The notes beneath the pieces were generated by a model. The model made no database searches and was not told the origin of the DNA. It saw only the letters and a program-made list of their open reading frames with translations. Below are positions 1 through 5,501 of a stretch of 6,388 nt of DNA, in pieces (the stretch's first letter is position 1; every line of letters starts with the position of its first letter). Origin of the DNA: Devosia sp. (GTDB lineage Bacteria > Pseudomonadota > Alphaproteobacteria > Rhizobiales > Devosiaceae); contig JAEUMC010000860.1 of NCBI GenBank assembly GCA_016793415.1, positions 1 to 6,388 on the forward strand, in the 5' to 3' direction. Position numbers and translations under genes: made by a program.

Positions 1-59
1 TAATAGCCGCTTCTGCGGCGTCTCATTATCGTCGGAGAAGAGTAAATGGGAGGTCAAGC
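1..59 (+). other. Leader upstream of the amidohydrolase gene
   Basis: This short stretch begins with tandem stop codons (TAATAG, 1-6) in one frame, which could be the end of an upstream gene, but that gene lies outside the window. A small hairpin (GCCGC, loop TTCT, GCGGC; 6-19) follows, with no T-run, so it is not a convincing terminator. A strong Shine-Dalgarno sequence, GGGAGG at 48-53, sits six bases before the ATG at 60 and decides that start. I see no reliable promoter, which would have to lie further upstream. Confidence 0.4.
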
Positions 60-884
60 ATGCGCATCATCGATACCCACCTGCACCTGGTGCACATGGA
101 TCGCTTCACCTACCCCTGGCTTGGCGACGCCGGCGCCCTGAACCGTGCCTGGCCGGCCCAGGCCTATGCGGCTGAAGCACAAAGGCTCGGGATCGAGGCG
201 GCCTTGCACATGGAGGTGGATGTCGCCGAGCCCGACATGGAGGCCGAGACCGCCTACGCCCTCGAGGTGCATCCGCTGGTCGTCGGCGCCATCGCCGCCT
301 GCCGGCCCGAGAACCCGGATTTTCCTGCCTATCTCGATCGCCTCGCTACGCTCAGAGGCGTCAAGGGCTTCCGCCGCATCCTCCACACCTCGCCCGACGA
401 GTTGAGCCAGAGCCAACTGTTCCGTTCGAACCTCCGCCGGCTCGCCGACAAGCACCTGCCCTTCGATCTCTGCGTGCTCTCTAAGCAGTTGCCGGTCGGT
501 CGCGCGCTGGTTGAAAGCTGCCCCAACGTGCAGTTCGTGCTCGACCATTGCGGCGTCCCCGACGTCGCTGCCCATGCGCTCGATCCGTGGCGGCGCGAGA
601 TCAAGGCGCTGGCGGCCCTGCCCAATGTGGCAGCCAAGATTTCCGGCATCGTCGCCTATGCCGGCCCCGACTGGACCACCTCCGACCTCCGTCCCTTCGT
701 CGAGCACATCATCGAGTGTTTCGGCTGGGATCGCGTGGTGTGGGGCTCGGACTATCCGGTGCTGACGCTGACCGCCGATCTCACCCGCTGGGTCAATGCG
801 ACGAGGGAGATCGTCTCCGGCGCCAGCCCGGACGAGCAGGCAAAACTCTTCCACCGCAACGCCGAGAGAATCTACCGCATCTGA
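60..884 (+). CDS. Amidohydrolase family 2 (COG3618-type) TIM-barrel hydrolase, probable lactonase
   Basis: Predicted cytoplasmic metal-dependent hydrolase of 274 residues, the usual length for the amidohydrolase-related family that includes L-fucono- and L-rhamnono-lactonases and 2-pyrone-4,6-dicarboxylate hydrolase. Seen in the sequence: the N-terminal beta-strand motif DTHLHL with H7 and H9 (the HxH metal ligands); GFRRILHT at 103-110; VLDHCG at 160-165; KISG at 193-196; WGSDYP at 228-233 with D231 as the expected catalytic Asp; and the C-terminal NAERIYRI. The reading frame stays open to the window edge, but the motif-bearing N-terminus and GGGAGG at 48-53 fix the ATG. It probably hydrolyses a lactone or similar cyclic ester made by a neighbouring enzyme; the exact substrate cannot be read. 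It is followed by an 81-base gap, so it may be the first gene of the operon or a separately transcribed partner. Family confidence is high, lactonase activity moderate. Confidence 0.88.
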   Translation: MRIIDTHLHLVHMDRFTYPWLGDAGALNRAWPAQAYAAEAQRLGIEAALHMEVDVAEPDMEAETAYALEVHPLVVGAIAACRPENPDFPAYLDRLATLRGVKGFRRILHTSPDELSQSQLFRSNLRRLADKHLPFDLCVLSKQLPVGRALVESCPNVQFVLDHCGVPDVAAHALDPWRREIKALAALPNVAAKISGIVAYAGPDWTTSDLRPFVEHIIECFGWDRVVWGSDYPVLTLTADLTRWVNATREIVSGASPDEQAKLFHRNAERIYRI

Positions 885-892
885 TATATCAG
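881..892. promoter_or_regulatory. 12-bp perfect palindrome overlapping the amidohydrolase stop codon
   Basis: CTGATATATCAG is a perfect 12-base palindrome whose second to fourth bases are the stop codon of the preceding gene. The AT-rich centre stands out in this GC-rich DNA. Perfect symmetry with an AT core is typical of operators for dimeric helix-turn-helix repressors, but no regulator gene is present in the window. It could also arise by chance. The operator role is inference. Confidence 0.35.
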
Positions 893-911
893 TGTTGCCC
901 CAGTAGCCCAC

Positions 912-938
912 TTGTGAAATACCCATTCACATAAGAAT
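912..938 (+). promoter_or_regulatory. Inverted repeat TGTGAA-N7-TTCACA with weak promoter-like elements
   Basis: TGTGAA at 913-918 and TTCACA at 926-931 form an exact 6-bp inverted repeat separated by seven bases. It lies in the most AT-rich stretch of the gap between the first and second genes. TTGTGA at 912-917 could serve as a -35 box, with AAGAAT at 933-938 as a poor -10 at 15-base spacing. Together they suggest an operator/promoter for the five-gene unit starting at 966. The half-sites recall CRP boxes, but the spacing (nine bases between TGTGA and TCACA instead of six) does not fit CRP. There is no T-run to make it a terminator. Confidence 0.33.
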
Positions 939-954
939 GGCCGCACCACAGCTG

Positions 955-962
955 GCGAGGAG
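955..962 (+). promoter_or_regulatory. Shine-Dalgarno sequence that supports a TTG start
   Basis: GCGAGGAG lies directly before the TTG at 966. No ATG, GTG or other TTG exists in that frame between the in-frame stop at 915-917 and 966, so TTG is the furthest upstream common start codon available. The spacing is tight: five bases if GAGG (957-960) pairs with the ribosome, three if AGGAG (958-962) does. This may make initiation inefficient. Confidence 0.55.
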
Positions 963-965
963 CAA

Positions 966-2030
966 TTGAGCATCGACGTCGGAGCGCTCCGGCAAAGCTG
1001 GCCCCTTCCGGGCTCCCCCCGGCCGATCGTCATCATCGGCGCCGGCGGCATCGTCACCGATGCGCATCTGCCGGCCTACCGGCTCGCCAATCTGCCGGTA
1101 TCGGGGGTGTTCGACCTCGACACGGCGCGCACCCGGGCGGTCGCCGAGAAATGGGGGATCCGCGCCTTTGCCTCGCTTGACGAGGCGATCGCCACGCCCG
1201 ACGCGGTCTACGATCTTGCCCTGCCCCCAGCCGCCCACCTCGACGTGCTGCCGAAGCTGCCCAATGGCGCCGCCGTGCTGCTGCAGAAGCCGATGGGCCG
1301 CGATCTCGCGGAAGCCACACAGATCCTGAAGCTCTGCCGCGCCAGGTCGCTCAAGGCCGCGGTCAACTTCCAGCTGCGCTTCTCGCCGATGCTGCTGGCT
1401 GTCGCCGATGCGCTGGAGCGCGGTTGGCTGGGCCGGCTGATCGATGTCGAGGTCCACCTCAACCTCGTCACCCCCTGGCACCTGTTCCCGTTCCTCGTCG
1501 GCATGCCGCGGGTCGAGATCGCGGTACACTCGATCCATTATCTCGACACGCTCCGCGCGCTGCTCGGCAACCCCAGCGGCGTCCATGCCCGCACCCTTGG
1601 ACACCCCTCGACCACACTCGCCCAGACCCGTACCTCGGCGCTGTTCGACTTCGCGCCCGACCAGCGCGTCACCTTCTCGATCAACCACAACCATGATTGG
1701 GGCCGCCGTTTCCAGGATGCGAGTTTCCGCATCGAGGGCACCGACGGCGCCGCCATGGTAAAGCTCGGCCTGCTGCTCAACTACCCCGAGGGCGAACCGG
1801 ACGAACTCTGGATCACCCGCCGCGGCGGAGAGTGGACCCAGGTGCCGCTCGAGGGCCGCTGGTTCCCGCATGCCTTCATCGGCACCATGAGCAACCTGCA
1901 ACGCTACATCGCCGGCGAGGACGACCGCCTCGTCACCGGTGTCGAGGACGCCTGGCACACCATGGCCCTGGCAGAAGCCGCCTTCGAGTCTTCAGCCAAA
2001 CCTGCCACCCCTGTGAGATCAGCACCATGA
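966..2030 (+). CDS. Gfo/Idh/MocA family NAD(P)-dependent oxidoreductase
   Basis: Predicted cytoplasmic dehydrogenase of 354 residues, normal for the Gfo/Idh/MocA family, which oxidises or reduces sugars, inositols and related hydroxy compounds. The N-terminal Rossmann fold is clear: [18 protein letters not shown] at 21-38 has the dinucleotide-binding Gly-rich loop, followed by an acidic residue after strand 2 (FDLD, 49-52). The family's EKP motif appears as QKP at 107-109; the Lys is kept but the Glu is replaced by Gln. The C-terminal alpha/beta domain carries [15 protein letters not shown] at 187-201, where H191 and D194 align with the usual catalytic HxxD. Translation starts at TTG with about 18 residues before the Rossmann strand. 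The stop overlaps the next gene's ATG (ATGA, 2027-2030), marking translational coupling. Substrate unknown; a sugar or sugar-lactone chemistry is plausible beside a lactonase-like hydrolase. Confidence 0.87.
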   Translation: MSIDVGALRQSWPLPGSPRPIVIIGAGGIVTDAHLPAYRLANLPVSGVFDLDTARTRAVAEKWGIRAFASLDEAIATPDAVYDLALPPAAHLDVLPKLPNGAAVLLQKPMGRDLAEATQILKLCRARSLKAAVNFQLRFSPMLLAVADALERGWLGRLIDVEVHLNLVTPWHLFPFLVGMPRVEIAVHSIHYLDTLRALLGNPSGVHARTLGHPSTTLAQTRTSALFDFAPDQRVTFSINHNHDWGRRFQDASFRIEGTDGAAMVKLGLLLNYPEGEPDELWITRRGGEWTQVPLEGRWFPHAFIGTMSNLQRYIAGEDDRLVTGVEDAWHTMALAEAAFESSAKPATPVRSAP

Positions 2031-2602
2031 GCAGCCCGACCGTCGGCGTCCACTCGACCAACCCGACCACCATGCCCAGCGAGCACGCCCGGCTGCCGGT
2101 GTGGAACGCCGAGAACTGGTTCTACGAGGATTTCGAGGTCGGCCACAAAATCCGCTCGCTCCGCCGCACCATCTCGGAGGGCGAGAGCATGCAGTTCAAC
2201 GCGCTGGTCACCGACATGCACCCCTATGTGGCGGACGAAATCTTCGCCACCACCGAAGGCCAGTTCGGCCGCCGCCTCGTTGCTGGCGCGTTCGTCTTTT
2301 CGGCCGGGCTGGGGCTGGTCGCCACCAACTGCATCAACGCCTTCAGCTACGGCTACGACAAGCTGAGGTTCATCAAGCCGACCTTCATCGGCGACACCAT
2401 CTACACCATCCGCACCAACATGGAAAAACGGCCCAAATACAAGGAACTCGGCCTGATCCGCGCCAGCTACGAAGTGTTCAAGGGCGAAGGCGAACTGGTG
2501 CTCTACTGCGAGCATTTGCAGACGGTGAAGTACCGCAACCCGGCGGATTTCGAAGGGCAGGCTCGCGACAGCGGCCAAACAGCAAAGACCGCTGAGAAAT
2601 GA
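2027..2602 (+). CDS. MaoC-like hot-dog protein, likely catalytically inactive subunit
   Basis: A 191-residue member of the MaoC/(R)-specific enoyl-CoA hydratase superfamily. After a 25-residue non-conserved, Pro/Thr-containing N-terminus, residues 30-170 form one hot-dog domain: [10 protein letters not shown] (33-42), FGRRLVAG (80-87), and [18 protein letters not shown] (108-125), the classic strand before the CoA-binding region. The catalytic Asp-x4-His of hydratases is broken: D63 is present (TDMHPYV), but the His position is V68 (GTG at 2228-2230), and the later AHG is VAG (85-87). H65 is nearby but misplaced. The protein therefore probably serves as the structural or CoA-binding partner of the intact MaoC protein at 4859-5302, which shares the YGY-x2-LRF-x-KP-x-FIGDT segment. 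The ATG at 2027 overlaps the preceding stop; the Shine-Dalgarno is weak (GAGA at 2015-2018), implying coupling. A later ATG at 2072 is possible but less likely. Confidence 0.83.
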   Translation: MSSPTVGVHSTNPTTMPSEHARLPVWNAENWFYEDFEVGHKIRSLRRTISEGESMQFNALVTDMHPYVADEIFATTEGQFGRRLVAGAFVFSAGLGLVATNCINAFSYGYDKLRFIKPTFIGDTIYTIRTNMEKRPKYKELGLIRASYEVFKGEGELVLYCEHLQTVKYRNPADFEGQARDSGQTAKTAEK

Positions 2603-3750
2603 CCAGCCTCCCTCTTGATGGCGTGCTCGTCATCGACCTCTGCCAGTTCCTCTCCGGTCCCTACGCCTCGCTGCGCCTGCAGGATCTGGGCGCTCGCGTC
2701 ATCAAGATCGAACGTCCCGATGGCGGCGACCTCAGCCGCCGGCTCTATCTCAGCGACACTGAGATCGGCGGTGACTCGACGATCTTTCACGCCATCAACC
2801 GCTCCAAGGAGAGCCTGGCGCTCGACCTGAAAAGCCCTGACGACATCGCGGCGCTGAAGAAACTGCTCGGCCAGGCCGACGTGATGCTGCAGAACTTCCG
2901 CCCCGGAGTGATCGAGCGACTGGGCCTCGACTATCAGAGCGTCAAAGCGCTCAACCCCGGCATCGTCTACGCCTCCATAACAGGTTATGGCGAGGCTGGG
3001 CCGTGGGTGCAGCGCCCCGGCCAGGACCTCCTCGCGCAGGCCCGCTCCGGCGTCATGTGGCTGAATGGCGATCACGACCAGGGCCCGGTGCCCTTCGGCC
3101 TCGCCATTGCCGACATGCTGGCCGGCGCTGCCGTGGCGCAAGGCATCCTCGCCTCGCTGGTGAAGCAGGGTCGCACCGGCCAGGGCGCGCATGTCGAAAC
3201 CAGCCTCCTCGAAGCGCTGGTCGATTTCCAGTTCGAGGTGCTGACCACGCACCTTAACGACGGCAGGCGGAAGCCGAAGCGTTCGGAATTCCGCTCCGCT
3301 CACGCCTATCTCTCCGCTCCTTACGGCGTCTACCCCACCGCCGATGGCTGGCTGGCGCTCGCCATGACGCCGCTCGGCAAGATCCGCGACCTGCTCGAAC
3401 TGCCCGAACTCGACGGCTTCGCCGCCGATCCCAAGAGCTGGTTCAGCGCCCGCGACGAAATCAAGCGCATCATTGCCGGGCGTCTCGCCACCCGCCCCAC
3501 CGCCACCTGGCTGGCCGTACTCGAGCCCGCCGATATCTGGTGTGCCAAGGTACTGGAATGGGACGAGCTGATGGCAAGTGAGGGGTTCAAGGCGCTCGAC
3601 ATGCTGCAGACGGTGACCCGCGACGACGGCGTTTCCATCCTCACCACCCGCTCGCCGCTCCGCATCGACGGCCAGCGCACCCAGACACACCGCGCTGCCC
3701 CGCTGATCGGCGAACAGAGCATAAAGATACGCAAGGAGTTCGGCCTGTGA
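2599..3750 (+). CDS. CaiB/BaiF family class III CoA-transferase
   Basis: Predicted cytoplasmic CoA-transferase of 383 residues that moves CoA between a thioester donor and a carboxylic acid acceptor, without ping-pong release as in class I/II enzymes. Family signatures, in order: the N-terminal [21 protein letters not shown] (4-24); [15 protein letters not shown] (30-44); a KESLALDLK strand (70-78); [17 protein letters not shown] (94-110); [13 protein letters not shown] (124-136); and [17 protein letters not shown] (142-158), in which D143 (GAC, 3025-3027) aligns with the catalytic Asp of formyl-CoA transferase. [18 protein letters not shown] (170-187) and [17 protein letters not shown] (191-207) follow. 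The length fits the BaiF-like branch and is shorter than formyl-CoA transferase. The start overlaps the previous stop (ATGA, 2599-2602) and has no strong Shine-Dalgarno. With two MaoC-like genes beside it, it likely activates an acid whose CoA ester they hydrate or dehydrate. Acceptor and donor are unknown. Confidence 0.92.
   Translation: MTSLPLDGVLVIDLCQFLSGPYASLRLQDLGARVIKIERPDGGDLSRRLYLSDTEIGGDSTIFHAINRSKESLALDLKSPDDIAALKKLLGQADVMLQNFRPGVIERLGLDYQSVKALNPGIVYASITGYGEAGPWVQRPGQDLLAQARSGVMWLNGDHDQGPVPFGLAIADMLAGAAVAQGILASLVKQGRTGQGAHVETSLLEALVDFQFEVLTTHLNDGRRKPKRSEFRSAHAYLSAPYGVYPTADGWLALAMTPLGKIRDLLELPELDGFAADPKSWFSARDEIKRIIAGRLATRPTATWLAVLEPADIWCAKVLEWDELMASEGFKALDMLQTVTRDDGVSILTTRSPLRIDGQRTQTHRAAPLIGEQSIKIRKEFGL
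3733..3738 (+). promoter_or_regulatory. Strong Shine-Dalgarno fixing a GTG start without a signal peptide
   Basis: AAGGAG lies eight bases before GTG at 3747, inside the last codons of the CoA-transferase gene. It is a far better ribosome site than those of the two genes before it. It matters because it fixes the start of the solute-binding homologue: the codons upstream in that frame (3660-3746) hold no ATG, GTG or TTG and encode a Pro/Arg/His-rich, non-hydrophobic stretch. No hidden signal peptide is therefore being missed. Confidence 0.75.
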
Positions 3751-4859
3751 CCACCTTAACGGGCATGACCTGGAGCCACCCGCGTGGCTATGACCCAATG
3801 GTGGCGACATCAAAGGCCTGGGCGGCAAAGACCGGTGTCGCCATCGAGTGGGACAAGCGCAGCCTCCAGGATTTTGAGTCCTTCCCGGTGGAGGAACTGG
3901 CGCGCCAGTACGACATGATCGTCATCGATCATCCGCATGTCGGCCAGGTGGTCGATGAAGGCTGCCTCGCCCCGCTCGACGTGCCTGGCCGCGAGGCCGA
4001 ACGCGCGGCGCTTGCCGCGGCATCGGTCGGTCGCTCCTATCCGAGCTACGAGTATGCCGGGCACCAATGGGCCTTCCCCATCGATGCCGCGACGCAGGTC
4101 ATGGCCTATCGCGCCGATCTGATCGACGCACCACAGACCTGGGATGACGTGGTGGCGCTGGCCAAGTCCGGTCGCGTGGTGTTCCCGCTGCTGCCGCCGC
4201 ACTCGATGATGAGCTTCTTCACCCTCACCGCCAATCTCGGCCACCCCTGTGCAATCGAGAACGGCCCGCTGGTTGACACTGCCACGGGCATCCGCGCCAT
4301 CGAGATGCTGGCCGAGGTCGCGGCGCATCTCGACCCCGCCGACTTCTCCATGGATCCGATCGCCGCCTCCGAAGCGATGGCGCGCCCCGACGCCAAAGTC
4401 GCGCTGATGCCGCTCGGCTACGGCTATGTCAGCTACGCCGTGCCGGGCTTCCGCCCGCACCAGCTACGCTTCGCCGATATCCCGCTGCCCGACGCCAAGG
4501 GCTCGGCCCTTGGCGGTACCGGCATCGCCGTCTCCGCCTTCTCCAGGAACAAGGCCGCCGCCATCGACTACGCCTACTGGGTCGCCTCAGCGGATGTGCA
4601 GCGCACCCTCTATGCCGGCTCCGGTGGCCAGCCCGGCCATGCAGCCGCCTGGGAAGACGACGCCGTCAACGCCGCGGCCGGCAACTTCTATCGCGGCACC
4701 CGCAAGACGCTCGAGGGTGCCTATGTCCGCCCGCGCCACAATGGCTACATGGCGTTCCAGGATGCCGCCTCGAAGCGCCTGACCGCCGGGCTCGTGGCGC
4801 GCGAGGCACCTGCTACGATCCTCGCCGATCTCGATCATCTGTTCCGGGAGAGTTTCTGA
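3747..4859 (+). CDS. Family 1 extracellular solute-binding protein homologue, apparently cytoplasmic
   Basis: A 370-residue protein with the two-lobed periplasmic-binding-protein fold of family 1 (sugar-type) ABC binding proteins. Recognisable parts: [13 protein letters not shown] at 6-18; [27 protein letters not shown] at 42-68; [17 protein letters not shown] at 110-126; [10 protein letters not shown] at 131-140; [26 protein letters not shown] at 256-281, the typical crossover region; and the aromatic/Gly segment [14 protein letters not shown] at 289-302. It starts at GTG with AAGGAG eight bases upstream and begins directly with mature-like sequence: no n-region, hydrophobic core, lipobox or Tat motif. 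No permease or ATPase gene is adjacent. It overlaps the previous stop (GTGA, 3747-3750) and the next gene's start (TGATG). Family membership is clear. Cytoplasmic location and a role in binding a pathway intermediate, sensing, or an evolved enzymatic task are inferences. Non-classical export, or pairing with a transporter encoded elsewhere, cannot be excluded. Confidence 0.82.
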   Translation: MTTLTGMTWSHPRGYDPMVATSKAWAAKTGVAIEWDKRSLQDFESFPVEELARQYDMIVIDHPHVGQVVDEGCLAPLDVPGREAERAALAAASVGRSYPSYEYAGHQWAFPIDAATQVMAYRADLIDAPQTWDDVVALAKSGRVVFPLLPPHSMMSFFTLTANLGHPCAIENGPLVDTATGIRAIEMLAEVAAHLDPADFSMDPIAASEAMARPDAKVALMPLGYGYVSYAVPGFRPHQLRFADIPLPDAKGSALGGTGIAVSAFSRNKAAAIDYAYWVASADVQRTLYAGSGGQPGHAAAWEDDAVNAAAGNFYRGTRKTLEGAYVRPRHNGYMAFQDAASKRLTAGLVAREAPATILADLDHLFRESF

Positions 4860-5302
4860 TGGAGCGGCCGCGTCACTTCGAGGACTATGTGGTCGGTGAA
4901 GTGCGCAAGACCAGCGGCCGCACCATCACCGAGACCGACTTCGTCGTCCATGCCGGTCACACGGGCGATTTCTTCCCGCACCACATGGATGCCGAGTTCA
5001 TGAAGAGCTCGGAGTTCGGGCAGCGCATCGCCCACGGCACCATGACCTTCGCCATCGGCATCGGCCTCACCGCCACCGAAATCAACCCGCTCGCCTTCAC
5101 TTACGGCTACGAACGCCTGCGCTTCCCGAAGCCGGTGTTCATTGGCGACACCGTCCACACCGAGCTGACGATTGCAGCGCTGGAGCCCGATCCGAAGCGT
5201 CCTAACTATGGGCGCGTGACCGAGCAGGTGCGCGTGCTCAACCAGCGCGGCGAGACGGTGCTGGCGTGTGACCACATCTATCTGGCGCAGCGGCGGGGGT
5301 GA
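4859..5302 (+). CDS. MaoC-like (R)-specific hydratase/dehydratase, catalytic residues intact
   Basis: A compact 147-residue single hot-dog-domain protein of the MaoC/enoyl-CoA hydratase 2 family, close to the usual length for stand-alone members. Visible features: [10 protein letters not shown] at 6-15; the complete hydratase motif [12 protein letters not shown] at 36-47 with D37 and H42 as the Asp-x4-His pair; FGQRIAHG at 53-60; [22 protein letters not shown] at 82-103; and the last strand LACDHIYL (135-142). Such enzymes add or remove water across the double bond of a CoA thioester. It is distantly paralogous to the MaoC-like protein at 2027-2602, which lacks the His, and the two probably assemble together. 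The ATG at 4859 shares one base with the preceding TGA, and GGGAGA at 4846-4851 gives a good ribosome site seven bases away. It is the last gene of the operon. The CoA substrate is unknown. Confidence 0.9.
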   Translation: MERPRHFEDYVVGEVRKTSGRTITETDFVVHAGHTGDFFPHHMDAEFMKSSEFGQRIAHGTMTFAIGIGLTATEINPLAFTYGYERLRFPKPVFIGDTVHTELTIAALEPDPKRPNYGRVTEQVRVLNQRGETVLACDHIYLAQRRG

Positions 5303-5341
5303 GGCCTGGAGCGCGTGGCTCCACCCCACCCAGCTTCGCTA

Positions 5342-5356
5342 GGCGGCATAGCCGCC
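5342..5356. repeat. Small hairpin inside the left arm of the mosaic repeat
   Basis: GGCGGC, loop ATA, GCCGCC forms a perfect 6-bp stem. It sits in the part of the left arm (5342-5357) that has no counterpart in the right arm, so it is a private variation or insertion within the mosaic element. Confidence 0.6.
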
Positions 5357-5367
5357 AAGCTGCGCTG

Positions 5368-5388
5368 CCCTCCCCATCAAGGGGAGGG
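5368..5388 (+). terminator. GC-rich hairpin downstream of the operon
   Basis: CCCTCCCC (5368-5375), loop ATCAA, GGGGAGGG (5381-5388) makes a strong 8-bp stem 65 bases after the last stop of the operon. There is no following T-run, so it is not a textbook intrinsic terminator; it could stall RNA polymerase or protect the 3' end of the message. It is also part of the mosaic repeat, so a termination role is only inferred from position. Confidence 0.4.
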
Positions 5389-5418
5389 AGACGCAAGAAC
5401 CGAAGCCTCAGTCAGCTC

Positions 5419-5441
5419 TCCCTCCCCCTTGTGGGGAGGGA
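5419..5441 (-). terminator. Second GC-rich hairpin, facing the convergent gene
   Basis: TCCCTCCCC (5419-5427), loop CTTGT, GGGGAGGGA (5433-5441) makes a 9-bp stem that repeats the stem of the hairpin at 5368-5388. It lies about 60 bases beyond the stop of the - strand gene and could end that transcript or block read-through from either side. No T-run follows on either strand. Confidence 0.35.
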
Positions 5442-5482
5442 AGCGCAGCTGCGAGCGCAGCGAGTTAGCGGAGCTGGGTGGG

Positions 5483-5498
5483 GGTGGCCGCAGCCACC
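5483..5498 (-). terminator. Hairpin just past the - strand gene stop
   Basis: GGTGGC, loop CGCA, GCCACC forms a perfect 6-bp stem beginning three bases after the TAA stop of the - strand gene and partly overlapping the outer end of the mosaic repeat. Without a T-run it is only a weak terminator candidate. Confidence 0.3.
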
Positions 5499-5501
5499 GC
5501 C

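Larger units (their letters stand above)
5317..5489. repeat. Composite inverted repeat (RIME-like palindromic mosaic element)
   Basis: A 173-base non-coding palindromic element fills most of the 199-base gap between two convergent genes. The outer arms match exactly over 12 bases (CCCCACCCAGCT at 5324-5335 against AGCTGGGTGGGG at 5472-5483). Inner blocks also match: CGCTA at 5337-5341 with TAGCG at 5466-5470, and AGCTGCGCT at 5358-5366 with AGCGCAGCT at 5442-5450. Each arm further holds its own hairpin with the same CCCTCCCC/GGGGAGGG stem. Between the matched blocks the arms have diverged (5342-5357 against 5451-5465). This layered structure resembles the intergenic mosaic elements described in Rhizobium and relatives; naming it RIME-like is from memory, not a search. 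It may act as a two-way transcription barrier and mRNA stabiliser between the convergent genes. Confidence 0.8.

Noticed and set aside
46..48. Alternative upstream ATG before the amidohydrolase
   Set aside because: It is out of frame with the amidohydrolase, it overlaps the Shine-Dalgarno sequence, and the frame ends after a short stretch without recognisable protein sequence.
913..931. CRP/FNR-type binding site at TGTGAA-N7-TTCACA
   Set aside because: A CRP site needs six bases between TGTGA and TCACA; here there are nine, and FNR half-sites do not match. It is kept only as an unassigned inverted repeat.
54..1958. Two long - strand open frames (54-926 and 927-1958) opposite the amidohydrolase and oxidoreductase genes
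   Set aside because: Their products are low-complexity Gly/Glu/Ala/Val-rich sequences with no motifs, and the + strand genes carry full family signatures.
1697..2602. A longer 301-residue version of the first MaoC-like protein
   Set aside because: The extra N-terminal residues are out-of-frame translation of the oxidoreductase gene, Arg/His/Pro-rich and without motifs. The ATG at 2027 with its ATGA overlap is the natural start.
2503..3828. A 441-residue open frame on the - strand opposite the CoA-transferase gene
   Set aside because: It lies opposite a clear CaiB/BaiF gene, lacks any recognisable domain, and is the kind of long antisense frame GC-rich coding DNA produces by chance.
3747..4859. 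Ordinary ABC importer binding protein
   Set aside because: Without a signal peptide, lipobox, permease or ATPase in the window, calling it a periplasmic importer component would go beyond the sequence. Only the fold is claimed.
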